A stretch of 56,269 nucleotides of DNA from JAVZLQ01 sp049972525 (GTDB lineage Archaea; Thermoproteota; Bathyarchaeia; Bathyarchaeales; Bathycorpusculaceae): NCBI GenBank assembly GCA_049972525.1, contig JBMFKI010000008.1:1-56269 (forward strand), written 5' to 3'. The notes beneath the pieces are model-generated. The model made no database searches. It saw nothing but the letters and a program-made list of their open reading frames with translations, and was not told the origin of the DNA. Positions within the stretch are counted from its first letter, which is position 1, and each line of letters opens with the position of its first letter. A program made the translations under genes and the position numbers. Shown here piece after piece: positions 7,469-15,723 of this stretch.

Positions 7469-8578
7469 TTAACACGGTTTAAGCGTTGTCTTCAAACCCG
7501 TCCCAGTAAGAATTATAACGGTTTCAGCACTTTTTGACACTTCTTTATTTAATAGCTGTTTTTTGTATGCTGCGTAGGCAACAGCGGAACTTGGTTCAAC
7601 AAAAAATCCTTTTCCAGCAAGCTCCATAAAAGATTCAAATATCTCGTCTTCGCCAACCATAACAGCATCGCCCTTTGCTTCTCTTAACTTTTTGACCATA
7701 ATCGCTAAAAGTGGAGGATTTACGCTCACCAGTGCATCAGCAATAGATGTTACCTTTTTAGGAGGAGCATAACTTAAATTTTTGAACCGATGATAAAGGG
7801 GTGAAACTTGCTGTGTTTGGCAAGCCACGATTTTTGGCATATTTTCTATAATGTTTGAGTCGATGAGATGCTTAAACCCATCAATTATGCCTAAAAGTAG
7901 AGTTCCAGCTGAAACTGGCAAGTAAATGCGCTCTGGAACACGCCAACCAAACTGTTCAGTTATCTCATAAGCTAGGCTTCTTATTCCATCCCTAAACAAT
8001 GGATGCAAAATGTGTCCAACATAGAATTTTCCCGCTTCAGTTTTTTGCGCTTCCTCAGCAACCTTGCTACGGCTTCCAGAAACTTTAACGACGTCTGCAC
8101 CATAAAATTGAATTTGATTAAACTTAGGTCCAGAAACATTTTCCGGAACATAAATTTTCGCTTTCAACCTTGCACGTGCAGCATAAGCCGCTATTGAAGC
8201 GCCAGCATTACCAGAAGAATCCTCAGATATGTATCCACCAGTTCTTTTTATTAATTTGTGTAATGTGGATATTAGCATCGTAGATCCTCTATCCTTGAAG
8301 GAGCCTGTTGGATTAAGGTTTTCAAGCTTAAAGTAGAGGTTCTTGGAAGCCTTAACAAGCGGAGTCCATCCCTCGCCTAGGGTTATGATGTCTTTCTTTT
8401 CAACATACGGAAAGAGTTTTGCATAGCGCCAAAGACCGTGGCATTTCTTCTGAATATCCATCGTCTTGAAGCTCATGTAGATTTGAACGGTTAGTGGACT
8501 CTGGCAAGAGGGACACCTGAATGCTAATAAGTTATCTAATGGATGGGTACACGCTGAACATTTAATTATATAACTCAT
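7469..8578 (-). CDS. thrC: Threonine synthase
   Basis: A 369-residue PLP enzyme converting O-phosphohomoserine to threonine. An N-terminal zinc ribbon (Cys 7, 10, 22, 25) is typical of archaeal ThrC. The PLP lysine is K95 in NPTGSFKDRGS. EDSSGNAGASIAAYAAR binds the cofactor phosphate and ILTGTGLK lies near the end. The ATG at 8578 is preceded by GGTG at good spacing. It is transcribed towards the thermosome promoter and has no other threonine genes beside it. A related enzyme such as cysteate synthase shares the fold, so ThrC is the best but not the only reading. Confidence 0.85.
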   Translation of the reverse strand: MSYIIKCSACTHPLDNLLAFRCPSCQSPLTVQIYMSFKTMDIQKKCHGLWRYAKLFPYVEKKDIITLGEGWTPLVKASKNLYFKLENLNPTGSFKDRGSTMLISTLHKLIKRTGGYISEDSSGNAGASIAAYAARARLKAKIYVPENVSGPKFNQIQFYGADVVKVSGSRSKVAEEAQKTEAGKFYVGHILHPLFRDGIRSLAYEITEQFGWRVPERIYLPVSAGTLLLGIIDGFKHLIDSNIIENMPKIVACQTQQVSPLYHRFKNLSYAPPKKVTSIADALVSVNPPLLAIMVKKLREAKGDAVMVGEDEIFESFMELAGKGFFVEPSSAVAYAAYKKQLLNKEVSKSAETVIILTGTGLKTTLKPC

Positions 8579-8629
8579 GAAAGCACCGTGAAGCGTTTAA
8601 TTTTAAAATGAGGGGGAAAGTGAAACAAT

Positions 8630-9844
8630 TCATTTGTATGGTATGAACTCTTTGCCCAGCAGCTCTCTTGCAATGACTATTCTCTGAATGTTCACCGCGC
8701 CTTCTGCTCCTATGTAGTAGGACATGATGCCGCGTAGTCCCATTTCAAGGGGACATTCTTTCGTGTAGCCCCATGCTCCCATCCAGAGCATGACATGCTC
8801 AAACACTTTGAAGGCGAAGGGCGGAACTTTTAGCTTCACGGCTGAGATGTACTTTGAAACTTCCAGCGGGGTGAAACGTTTACGTTTGTATTTTTCATCG
8901 TTCATCCAAGCTGTTCTGTAAACAAGAGACCTTAAAGCCTCAAGTTCAGCCCACATGTCCGCCAAATCAAACTGGATCCCTTCATACTTGCCTATTGGGT
9001 TCCCGAAGGCCTTCCGCTCTTTAACATATTCCATCCCAAGCTCCAATGCGCGTTGTGCTGCGCCAAGGCATGTTGCACCTATCAAGAGCCTAGCGTTATC
9101 AAATCCTTCCATCGTCAGGTAGAAGCCCTTACTCTCTTCACCTACTCTGTAACTGTCTGGAACCTTCACGTTCTCCATCGTTATGCTTCCAGTGGAAATC
9201 GCCATTCTGCCCATCTCTTCAAAACGTTTGCCAACATCCACTCCCTCAGCATTTATTGGAAGATAGAACGCTGTAATACCCCTATGGGTTGCGCCTGGCG
9301 GTGGTGGCGATGTCCTTGCCAAAAGAAAGTAGCCTCCACCAATTTTCTTCGCTTCTTCAGTTCCACTTATGTATGTTTTCTCTCCATTAAGAACCCAATT
9401 GTTGCCTTCTCTTCGCCCAGTGGTTTTTATCGCCGCTACATCTGAACCTCCGCCCGACTCAGTCGAGGCTATGCCTACAAAGGCTTCTCCCTTAACGGCT
9501 TTTCGTATAACCTCCTCCCGCACCTGTTCCGTGCAATACTTGTCCATAACGTAGCCCCACGAGGCTTCAACTAGGAAAAACACTGGCACAGCAATGCTTA
9601 TGTCCGCGTAGCCTAACTCTTCAGCCGCGATGCAAGCTGTAACCCAATCAACCTCTGCTCCACCGTGCTCTTGCGGGACAGTCATCAACAGAAGACTCAT
9701 GTCAGCTAAGCCTTTGATGATTTCCATGGGAATTTCGCCCTTGCTGTCCATCTCTCGAATTTTTTCTAATGGCAGTTCTTTCTGGCACCATTCGCGCAGA
9801 GATTTCTGGAAAAGTTTTTGTTCCTCATTAAAGCTGAAATCCAT
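8630..9844 (-). CDS. Acyl-CoA dehydrogenase family protein
   Basis: A 404-residue FAD enzyme oxidising an acyl-CoA to the enoyl-CoA. Seen are the N-terminal helical domain MDFSFNEEQKLFQKSLREW, the FAD/substrate strand FVGIASTESGGGSDVA, and WVLNGEKTYISGTEEA. The C-terminal helices contain ERKAFGNPIGKYEGIQFDLADM. The catalytic base is probably the Glu in GAEGAVNIQR, which aligns with YEGTSEIQR of characterised enzymes. The ATG at 9844 has AAAGGAGAA upstream and the family-like N-terminus. No ETF genes are in the window, so the electron acceptor is unknown. The substrate could be a branched-chain or fatty acyl-CoA. Confidence 0.88.
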   Translation of the reverse strand: MDFSFNEEQKLFQKSLREWCQKELPLEKIREMDSKGEIPMEIIKGLADMSLLLMTVPQEHGGAEVDWVTACIAAEELGYADISIAVPVFFLVEASWGYVMDKYCTEQVREEVIRKAVKGEAFVGIASTESGGGSDVAAIKTTGRREGNNWVLNGEKTYISGTEEAKKIGGGYFLLARTSPPPPGATHRGITAFYLPINAEGVDVGKRFEEMGRMAISTGSITMENVKVPDSYRVGEESKGFYLTMEGFDNARLLIGATCLGAAQRALELGMEYVKERKAFGNPIGKYEGIQFDLADMWAELEALRSLVYRTAWMNDEKYKRKRFTPLEVSKYISAVKLKVPPFAFKVFEHVMLWMGAWGYTKECPLEMGLRGIMSYYIGAEGAVNIQRIVIARELLGKEFIPYK

Positions 9845-9983
9845 ATGATATTCTCCTTTTAGCAGCATAATATCTTGACATTCCATATAAGGATTAAGCT
9901 TGAAACTTAATGGTGAAATGTTGGGTTTGCATTCTCAATTGACTAAATATATTTCGGATTCAAATTCAATTGAGGGAAATGAA

Positions 9984-10073
9984 TTGAACCTGTTCATAAT
10001 CCTTCTAACATGGACTTTCATGTGGTACATCAGCTTACATGATACGTGCCATTTTATTGGAGAGAAGGAATAG
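9984..10073 (+). CDS. Candidate 29-residue membrane micropeptide
   Basis: A short frame starting at TTG 9984: MNLFIILLTWTFMWYISLHD and then TCHFIGEKE. It would form one transmembrane helix with a short polar Cys/His tail. It has its own signals: a TATA-like TAAATATAT at 9944-9952 and GAGGG at 9972-9976, about 8 bases before the start. No family is recognised. It lies in the 240-base gap between the acyl-CoA dehydrogenase and the ACT regulator, where nothing else was found. Chance remains possible because the frame is so short. Confidence 0.3.
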   Translation: MNLFIILLTWTFMWYISLHDTCHFIGEKE

Positions 10074-10128
10074 GCAAACTGGATGAAACCATTTATTTGA
10101 CAATTTGAATACAGATAGAACCTCTTCG

Positions 10129-10632
10129 CTAGTACACCGATACTTTTTCCACACCCTTAACCTTTAGAAATTTTGGGATGAGCTCTCCAGGAATCTTCTT
10201 TTCGACAATTAGGGTGAGTTTCGGTTCTGGAGAAAGCTCAGGGTCATCCACTATAGCTTGGCGAATGCTCAATCCATTCTGTGCCAATATCAACGCAGAG
10301 TTAGCCAATATCCCAGGAATCCTTGCATTCACTGGTGTTATTTCCAAAACTCCCAAGTTCAAGTGCTTTGCAATCTCTTTTAGTGAATGCCCAGCGTTTC
10401 GTAATCCCTCAAATAGCTGGCGCAGTTCGCGGTTTGCATTTATGATCTTTAAGGTTTCATTCACTGTTCGCCTATCCACGCCTGCAACTCTTGCCAAGCG
10501 AGTTGGTGGAATCTCGATTTCATTGAGAAAAATTTTTGTGTTTTTTACGCTTAGACCGTTTTCTACAAGGACACGGGCTACCTTTAATCTTTCCGGGTGA
10601 TTTTCAAAGTATTTTTTAATCGTGCTCCACAT
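10129..10632 (-). CDS. ACT-domain transcriptional regulator of amino-acid metabolism
   Basis: A 167-residue protein. The N-terminal half has a helix-turn-helix (IPPTRLARVAGVDRRTVNETL). The C-terminal half resembles an ACT domain (VLEITPVNARIPGILANSAL ... PKLTLIVEKKIPGELIPKFL). It fits the archaeal COG2150 group of predicted amino-acid-responsive regulators. The ATG at 10632 is chosen because MWSTIKKYFENHPERLKVA is family-like and GAAGGAA precedes it. It is divergent from trpB2. A 16-base palindrome lies between its TATA element and start, so it probably represses itself and may also control the tryptophan genes. The ligand is not known. Confidence 0.8.
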   Translation of the reverse strand: MWSTIKKYFENHPERLKVARVLVENGLSVKNTKIFLNEIEIPPTRLARVAGVDRRTVNETLKIINANRELRQLFEGLRNAGHSLKEIAKHLNLGVLEITPVNARIPGILANSALILAQNGLSIRQAIVDDPELSPEPKLTLIVEKKIPGELIPKFLKVKGVEKVSVY

Positions 10633-10648
10633 GTTCCGTTTTCCTTCA

Positions 10649-10664
10649 TGTACATTTTTGTACA
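10649..10664. promoter_or_regulatory. Palindromic operator candidate
   Basis: TGTACA-TTTT-TGTACA is a perfect 6-4-6 inverted repeat, 17 bases upstream of the regulator's ATG. On the minus strand it lies just downstream of a TATA-like ATATTTATAC (about 10669-10678), so it covers the expected transcription start of the regulator gene. A dimeric helix-turn-helix protein bound here would block initiation. Confidence 0.5.
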
Positions 10665-10726
10665 ATAAAGTATAAATATGTTCGTGCTGTTTTATGTATA
10701 ATAATGTGCATGAAAGCGCAAAAAAA

Positions 10727-10736
10727 TACATATAAG
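10727..10736 (+). promoter_or_regulatory. TATA-like element for trpB2-serK
   Basis: TACATATAAG ends 13 bases before the ATG at 10750. This is closer than the usual spacing even for a leaderless transcript. Either transcription starts right at the ATG, or an upstream element such as TTTATGTATAATA near 10691 is used. Confidence 0.35.
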
Positions 10737-10749
10737 AGCTGAAATTGTC

Positions 10750-12105
10750 ATGACAAGCAGGCTAAAAGACGCGTTCATCGCACTAAGCCCGGAGGAAATT
10801 CCAAGATATTGGTATAATATACAAGCAGACTTGCCAGAGCCTTTACCGCCACTGTTAGACCCGGCAACCTTCAAGCCAATAAGCCCACAAATTTTGGAAA
10901 GGATATTTGCGAAAGAATTGATAAGACAAGAAGTTTCCACAGAACGCTTTGTGAAAATCCCAGATGAAGTTTTGGACGCTTACCTACGACTTCCAAGGCC
11001 AACACCGCTGTATCGCGCGAGAAGACTTGAAAGATACTTGAAGACTCCGGCACACATATACTTTAAATGCGAAAACTTCAGCCCAACTGGGAGTCACAAA
11101 ACAAACACGGCGATAGCACAAGCATACTACAACAAAGCTCAAGGAATAAAAAGGCTAGTAACCGAAACGGGTGCCGGACAGTGGGGCACAGCGCTAGCAT
11201 TTTCTTGCACGATTTTCGGCTTAAAATGCCGTATATACATGGTCCGCACGAGCTACCAGCAGAAGCCAGGAAGGAGAATAATCGCTCAAATTTACGGTGC
11301 AGAAATGTTTCCATCACCAAGCGACCAAACAAACTTTGGCAGAAAACTCCTCAGAGAAAATCCCAATCACCCAGGAACGCTGGGCATAGCCATCACCGAA
11401 GCAATTGAAGATGCGTTAACAAATGATGATGCGCGTTACTCTTTAGGCTCAGTGTTAAACCATGTTCTGATGCATCAAACAATAATAGGTTCAGAAGCAA
11501 AGAGACAATTTGAACTTATAGATGATTATCCAGACATTGTCTGCGGTTGTATAGGTGGAGGTTCAAACTACGCTGGGTTCTGCTTTCCGTTTATGATGGA
11601 CAAACTTAAGGGTAAGGTTGAAACGGATTTTGTTGCTTGTGAGTCAAAGGCTATTCCGCATACAACAAGAGGTGTATACACTTACGATTATGGGGATACC
11701 GGTGAAATGACACCACTTCTTAAAATGTTGACGATTGGTCATGGTTATGCGTGTCCACCGATCCACGCTGGAGGGTTAAGGTATCACGGTATGGCGCCGT
11801 TAATGTCTTACCTGATCCACAAAGGGTACATGCGCTCAGTTGCGTACGGCCAAACTGAAGTTTTCCAAGCAGCCCAAATTCTAGCGCAAACGGAGGGGCT
11901 AATAATAGCTCCGGAAACCGCCCACAGCCTAAAATATGTTATAGATGAGGCGTTAAACTGCAGGAGAAACAACGAAGAGAAGGTGATTGCCATGAATTAC
12001 AGTGGACATGGGTTGCTTGATTTATCAGCTTATGAACAGTTCCTATCTGGTAAACTTGTTGACTATGAACCAGAAAGAATTGAAGTTCCAGTTTTCAAGC
12101 GCTGA
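10750..12105 (+). CDS. trpB2: Tryptophan synthase beta chain, TrpB2 type
   Basis: A 451-residue PLP enzyme that condenses indole with a serine derivative. The PLP lysine is K117 in SPTGSHKTNTA. ETGAGQWGTALAF is the phosphate-facing loop and GGGSNYAGFCFPF the cofactor-binding glycine run. The long N-terminal part (IPRYWYNIQADLPEPLPPLLDP) and the length mark the TrpB2 class rather than the about 400-residue TrpB1 that pairs with TrpA. TrpB2 enzymes have been shown to use O-phosphoserine. No trpA or other trp gene is in the window. The serK-like gene starts 11 bases downstream, which fits an O-phosphoserine supply. Confidence 0.9.
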   Translation: MTSRLKDAFIALSPEEIPRYWYNIQADLPEPLPPLLDPATFKPISPQILERIFAKELIRQEVSTERFVKIPDEVLDAYLRLPRPTPLYRARRLERYLKTPAHIYFKCENFSPTGSHKTNTAIAQAYYNKAQGIKRLVTETGAGQWGTALAFSCTIFGLKCRIYMVRTSYQQKPGRRIIAQIYGAEMFPSPSDQTNFGRKLLRENPNHPGTLGIAITEAIEDALTNDDARYSLGSVLNHVLMHQTIIGSEAKRQFELIDDYPDIVCGCIGGGSNYAGFCFPFMMDKLKGKVETDFVACESKAIPHTTRGVYTYDYGDTGEMTPLLKMLTIGHGYACPPIHAGGLRYHGMAPLMSYLIHKGYMRSVAYGQTEVFQAAQILAQTEGLIIAPETAHSLKYVIDEALNCRRNNEEKVIAMNYSGHGLLDLSAYEQFLSGKLVDYEPERIEVPVFKR

Positions 12106-12116
12106 CTGGTGAAAAA

Positions 12117-12755
12117 TTGACATCTACAACATTGACGGAAAAGTCAAAACCAAAAATAGCGGTATTGCCGATCGATTCGTTGAAGCCGCACGAAAAAGGT
12201 TCACCACTATACTTAGAAATTCTCAAACAAGAAATAACCAGGGACAATGTATTAAAATATCCAATAGTGGCAGATGAAAGAACTCGTGTAATACTGGATG
12301 GCATGCACCGTTGGCTTGCCCTCAAAAACCTCGGCTACACGCTTATACCAGTAATGCTTGTTGATGCACATCAGAACCCAAGAATTCGTGTAGGAAAAAG
12401 GAGAATTCATAGATACATTTGCGCATCAGAGGAGGAAATACCGATCGAAACGGTTGTTTCGGCGGGACTAAGCGGAAACTTGATGAAAACACGTTCAACC
12501 AGACACTTCTTCCCATTCTCAAAATTCTATCAAATAAACTATCCGCTGAGACGCTTGAAAAGAGACAAACCTCAAGATGTTTCAAAGTACCTTGAAAAAA
12601 TGACCCTAGAAGATTGCAAGAAAGCCATAAAAGAGTGGTTAGAAGAGATGATCGAAGAACTGGATTTCTTGACAAAAAGAAAAGAAGAAGTGGAAAAAGA
12701 AGTTGGCGATTTCCTAAGCAGAGTTAAAGGCGTAAACAACTTTCTGAGTCACTAA
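12117..12755 (+). CDS. serK: SerK-like free serine kinase (ParB/Srx-type fold)
   Basis: A 212-residue protein resembling the ADP-dependent free serine kinase SerK of Thermococcus. It has SLKPHEKG at 21-28, the nucleotide/serine loop ILDGMHRWLALKNLG from about 59, VMLVD at 79-83, and STRHFFPF at 127-134, equivalent to the TTRHVLPF segment of SerK. A charged helical C-terminus (EEMIEELDFLTKRKEEVEKE) is extra. The predicted reaction is L-serine plus a nucleotide to O-phosphoserine. The start is TTG at 12117 behind GGTGAAAAA, 11 bases after the trpB2 stop, so one operon. Family matching is from memory. A ParB-like DNA-binding role is the alternative and is less likely given the STRH motif. Confidence 0.75.
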   Translation: MTSTTLTEKSKPKIAVLPIDSLKPHEKGSPLYLEILKQEITRDNVLKYPIVADERTRVILDGMHRWLALKNLGYTLIPVMLVDAHQNPRIRVGKRRIHRYICASEEEIPIETVVSAGLSGNLMKTRSTRHFFPFSKFYQINYPLRRLKRDKPQDVSKYLEKMTLEDCKKAIKEWLEEMIEELDFLTKRKEEVEKEVGDFLSRVKGVNNFLSH

Positions 12756-12774
12756 AACCCCAATTTTCTGTTTC

Positions 12775-12786
12775 GAAATTATAAAG
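12775..12786 (+). promoter_or_regulatory. TATA box for the DegT aminotransferase
   Basis: GAAATTATAAAG is centred near 12781, about 54 bases before ATG 12835, giving a leader of roughly 28 bases. Confidence 0.5.
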
Positions 12787-12834
12787 AAACTATTTTAGCA
12801 CAGAAATGCATACTAGTCTTTAGCAGGCGATTCG

Positions 12835-13938
12835 ATGATTCCAATTAACGCTCCACAAGTTGGAGATGAAGAAATAAAAGCGGTAACCAAGGTTTTGAAA
12901 AGCGGAACTTTAACTCATGGACTCGGAGCAGGTCCGATGGTTACACGGTTTGAAAAAGCCTACGCAAAATTTATGGAGGCAAAACATGCAATAGCCGTAA
13001 ATTCTGGAACTGCAGCGCTACATCTAGCTGTTGTAGCAGCTGGCATAAAGCAAGGAGACGAAGTCATTCTTCCAAGCTTTACCTTTGTGGCAACAGCAGA
13101 GGTCATACTCGCAGCAGGAGCTAAACCAGTCTTTGTAGACATAGATCCAGAAACATACAACATTTCCGTAGAAAAAATTGAGAAGACCATAACAAAAAAG
13201 ACTAGGGCGATAGTGCCTGTAGATCTTTACGGTTTACCATCAGATATGAAGCAAATAAGGGAGATTGCCGACAAATACGAACTAAAAGTTGTTGAAGATG
13301 CAGCTCAAGCTCACGGTGCATCTTACATGGGAAAACCTCCAGGAACCTTTGCGGATGCTGCTTGTTGGAGCTTTTATGCAAGCAAGAACATGACAACTGG
13401 TGAGGGCGGCATGATAACAACTAATGATGATGAGCTTGCAGAGAAAATTCGATTTATGAGAAGTCACGGTGAAGCGGAGAAGTATAAGTCCATTATGTTA
13501 GGATACAATTATCGCATGCCAGAAATCGAAGCTGCGATAGGTTACGTTCAGTTGAAAAGGCTACAATTGTTTCTGGCGAAAAGGAGGGAAAACGCAAGAA
13601 AACTTGCGGAGAAACTAGAAAGCGCGAAAGAATTGCAGTTGCCAAAAGAACCGAAGGAGTGTAAGCACAGTTGGTACCTTTTCACTGTCAGGTTGAAGAA
13701 TGCGAAAAGGGAAGAAAGAGACAGAGTTGTTGGGGAACTTAAACAGAAAGGGATAGGTGCTGAGGTTTACTATTCAAATCCAATACATCTTATGCCGTTT
13801 TATAAGAAGTTCGGGAAGACTGAACTTTTGGAAACAGAAAAGGCGGCAGAGCAGGTTTTCTCGTTGCCAGTTCACCCTGGAGTGACGATGGAGCAATTAG
13901 ACTTTATAGGAGAAACAGTCCTACATTTATTACGGTAG
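12835..13938 (+). CDS. DegT/DnrJ/EryC1/StrS-family aminotransferase
   Basis: A 367-residue PLP enzyme of the sugar-aminotransferase family. Seen are GDEEIKAVTKVLKSG, the cofactor loop NSGTAALHLAV, and VEDAAQAHGASYMGK with the PLP-stacking region. The internal lysine is in SFYASKNMTTGEGGM, and YNYRMPEIEAAIGYVQLKRL is also present. It probably transaminates a keto-sugar nucleotide (as in glycan or N-glycan sugar synthesis) with glutamate as donor. No nucleotide-sugar gene is adjacent, so the substrate is open. It appears to be monocistronic with its own promoter. Confidence 0.9.
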   Translation: MIPINAPQVGDEEIKAVTKVLKSGTLTHGLGAGPMVTRFEKAYAKFMEAKHAIAVNSGTAALHLAVVAAGIKQGDEVILPSFTFVATAEVILAAGAKPVFVDIDPETYNISVEKIEKTITKKTRAIVPVDLYGLPSDMKQIREIADKYELKVVEDAAQAHGASYMGKPPGTFADAACWSFYASKNMTTGEGGMITTNDDELAEKIRFMRSHGEAEKYKSIMLGYNYRMPEIEAAIGYVQLKRLQLFLAKRRENARKLAEKLESAKELQLPKEPKECKHSWYLFTVRLKNAKREERDRVVGELKQKGIGAEVYYSNPIHLMPFYKKFGKTELLETEKAAEQVFSLPVHPGVTMEQLDFIGETVLHLLR

Positions 13939-13951
13939 TATTGCACGTTAA

Positions 13952-13962
13952 GGTTTATATGG
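13952..13962 (+). promoter_or_regulatory. TATA box for the COG2403 GTPase gene
   Basis: GGTTTATATGG is centred near 13957, 55 bases before ATG 14012. The leader carries GAGGTGG 8 bases before the start. Confidence 0.5.
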
Positions 13963-14011
13963 AATGATTTGAGTAGTATTAACCCTTCACTGTTTTAGAG
14001 GTGGAACCACC

Positions 14012-15340
14012 ATGAAAAAGAAAGTTATTATAATGGGTGCAGCTGGTAGAGACTTCCACAACTTCAACGTCTACTTCAGAAATAACGATAATTATGAAGT
14101 TGTCGCTTTCACAGCCACGCAAATCCCAGGCATAGAAGGTAGAACATACCCATCAGAACTTGCAGGTCCAAGATATCCTAAGGGAATACCAATTTATCCA
14201 GAGGAAAAGCTTCCAGCATTAATAAGAGAGAACGACGTTGATGAAGTTGTTTTTGCCTATAGCGACGTCTCACACGAATATGTCATGCATAAAGCATCAA
14301 TAGCGCTATCTTGCGGAGCTGACTTCCGCCTCATGGGACCAAAAACCACCATGCTGAAGACAAAAGTTCCAATAGTATCGATTGGCGCTGTCAGAACAGG
14401 TTCTGGAAAAAGCCAAACTTCAAGACTTGTAGCGAAAATCCTGAAGAACAAGGGATTGAAGGTCGTGGCAATTCGACACCCCATGCCATACGGCGACCTC
14501 AGAAAACAGATTTGCCAACGATTCGCCTCATACGAGGATTTAGATAAATACGATTGCACAATTGAAGAACGGGAAGAATATGAACCACACATCGACAATG
14601 GCATAATAGTTTACGCCGGAGTTGATTACGAAAAAATTTTGCGCGAAGCAGAAAAGGAAGCAGATGTGATAGTTTGGGATGGAGGCAACAACGACTTACC
14701 ATTCTACAAGCCAGACTTACACATCGTTGTAGCTGACCCACATCGCCCTGGACATGAGATTGCCTATCATCCTGGCGAGGCGAATTTGCGAATGGCAAAC
14801 GTTGTGATAGTAAACAAAGTTGACACGGCAGACCCGCAAAACGTGAAACTTGTAAAGGAGAACATAAGGATGGTTAACCCAAATGCTATGGTGCTGGAAG
14901 CTGCTTCTCCCATAACAGTTGATAATCCAGAACTTATCAAGGGAAAAAGAGCGTTGGTTATTGAAGATGGACCAACCTTAACGCATGGCGGCATGCCCTA
15001 CGGTGCGGCAACAATTGTTACGCAGAGGCTTGGCGCAAGCGAGATAGTTAACCCTAAACCATATGCTGTAGGTTCAATAAGGGAGGCATACAGAAAGTAC
15101 ACGCATCTAGGTGGGATTCTTCCAGCGCTTGGTTATGGTGAAAAACAAATAGCTGAACTTAAAGAGACTATTGAGCGCACGCCATGTGATGTCGTGGTTA
15201 TTGGAACGCCTATAGACTTGAGAAGGGTGACAACCATTAACAAGCCAACAGTCAGAGTGAAATATGAACTCCAGATTCTTGGACCAGTGTCACTTGAACA
15301 GGTTCTGGACGATTTTCTTCGAAGGTGGAAGAAAACGTGA
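14012..15340 (+). CDS. COG2403 P-loop protein (cyclic 2,3-diphosphoglycerate synthetase-like GTPase)
   Basis: A 442-residue cytosolic P-loop protein. The N-terminal Rossmann-like part has IIMGAAGRDFHNFN. The P-loop GAVRTGSGKSQ is at 125-135 and is followed by a second Rossmann section with VIVWDGGNNDLPF and VIVNKVD (NKxD guanine motif). GPTLTHGGMPYGAA and a C-terminal GTPIDLRR complete it. The family is often labelled cyclic 2,3-diphosphoglycerate synthetase or predicted GTPase. I cannot tell whether this protein makes that thermoprotectant. The cyclophilin-like gene overlaps its stop codon (GTGA), which suggests a joint function. Confidence 0.82.
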   Translation: MKKKVIIMGAAGRDFHNFNVYFRNNDNYEVVAFTATQIPGIEGRTYPSELAGPRYPKGIPIYPEEKLPALIRENDVDEVVFAYSDVSHEYVMHKASIALSCGADFRLMGPKTTMLKTKVPIVSIGAVRTGSGKSQTSRLVAKILKNKGLKVVAIRHPMPYGDLRKQICQRFASYEDLDKYDCTIEEREEYEPHIDNGIIVYAGVDYEKILREAEKEADVIVWDGGNNDLPFYKPDLHIVVADPHRPGHEIAYHPGEANLRMANVVIVNKVDTADPQNVKLVKENIRMVNPNAMVLEAASPITVDNPELIKGKRALVIEDGPTLTHGGMPYGAATIVTQRLGASEIVNPKPYAVGSIREAYRKYTHLGGILPALGYGEKQIAELKETIERTPCDVVVIGTPIDLRRVTTINKPTVRVKYELQILGPVSLEQVLDDFLRRWKKT

Positions 15341-15723
15341 GTAACGAAGAAACGGCAATTTCAAGAATAAAAATAAAGTTCATAATTGAGGGACTGGGAG
15401 AGGCTGAAGGGGAATTAGTGCGCTTCTTATCGCCTAGAACAATTGATATGATAGTGAGAAAACTCCCAATAGAGGGAAGAGCAGCTCTATGGAAGGAAGA
15501 AGTTTACTTTGAAACCTCGTTGAAAATGGGAGAAGAAAAAGCGAAGGGCACGGTTGAAAAAGGAACAATAGCCTTCTGGCCTATGGGAAGCGCCATATGC
15601 GTTTTTTATGGAGAGTCGCAGCCCTACAGCCCAGTTAACGTTCTCGGGAAGATAACTAAGAACCTTGAAGTTTTCGGTAAAGTGAGAAGTGGAACAAAAA
15701 TTAGGGTTGAACTAGTAAACTAG
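15337..15723 (+). CDS. Cyclophilin-like fold protein (TM1367/DUF3830-like)
   Basis: A 128-residue protein of all-beta pattern: KIKFIIEGLGEAEGELVRFL, ALWKEEVYFETSLKMG, GTIAFWPMGSAICVFYGESQP and VNVLGKITKNLEVF. It resembles the TM1367-type cyclophilin-like family. Members are small single-domain barrels whose activity is unclear; the proline isomerase residues of true cyclophilins are not evident. GTG 15337 is chosen because it overlaps the upstream stop as GTGA and has GAAGGTGG about 9 bases before it. The upstream GTG at 15325 would lack a binding site. It ends 12 bases inside the convergent downstream gene. Confidence 0.72.
   Translation: MSNEETAISRIKIKFIIEGLGEAEGELVRFLSPRTIDMIVRKLPIEGRAALWKEEVYFETSLKMGEEKAKGTVEKGTIAFWPMGSAICVFYGESQPYSPVNVLGKITKNLEVFGKVRSGTKIRVELVN

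Noticed and set aside
9887..10128. Insertion sequence or transposase remnant in intergenic gaps
   Set aside because: No terminal inverted repeats, target duplications or transposase fragments seen.
12117..12755. SerK-like gene as a chromosome partition ParB
   Set aside because: No parS-binding helix-turn-helix or ParA neighbour; the STRHFFPF element and trpB2 linkage fit serine kinase better.
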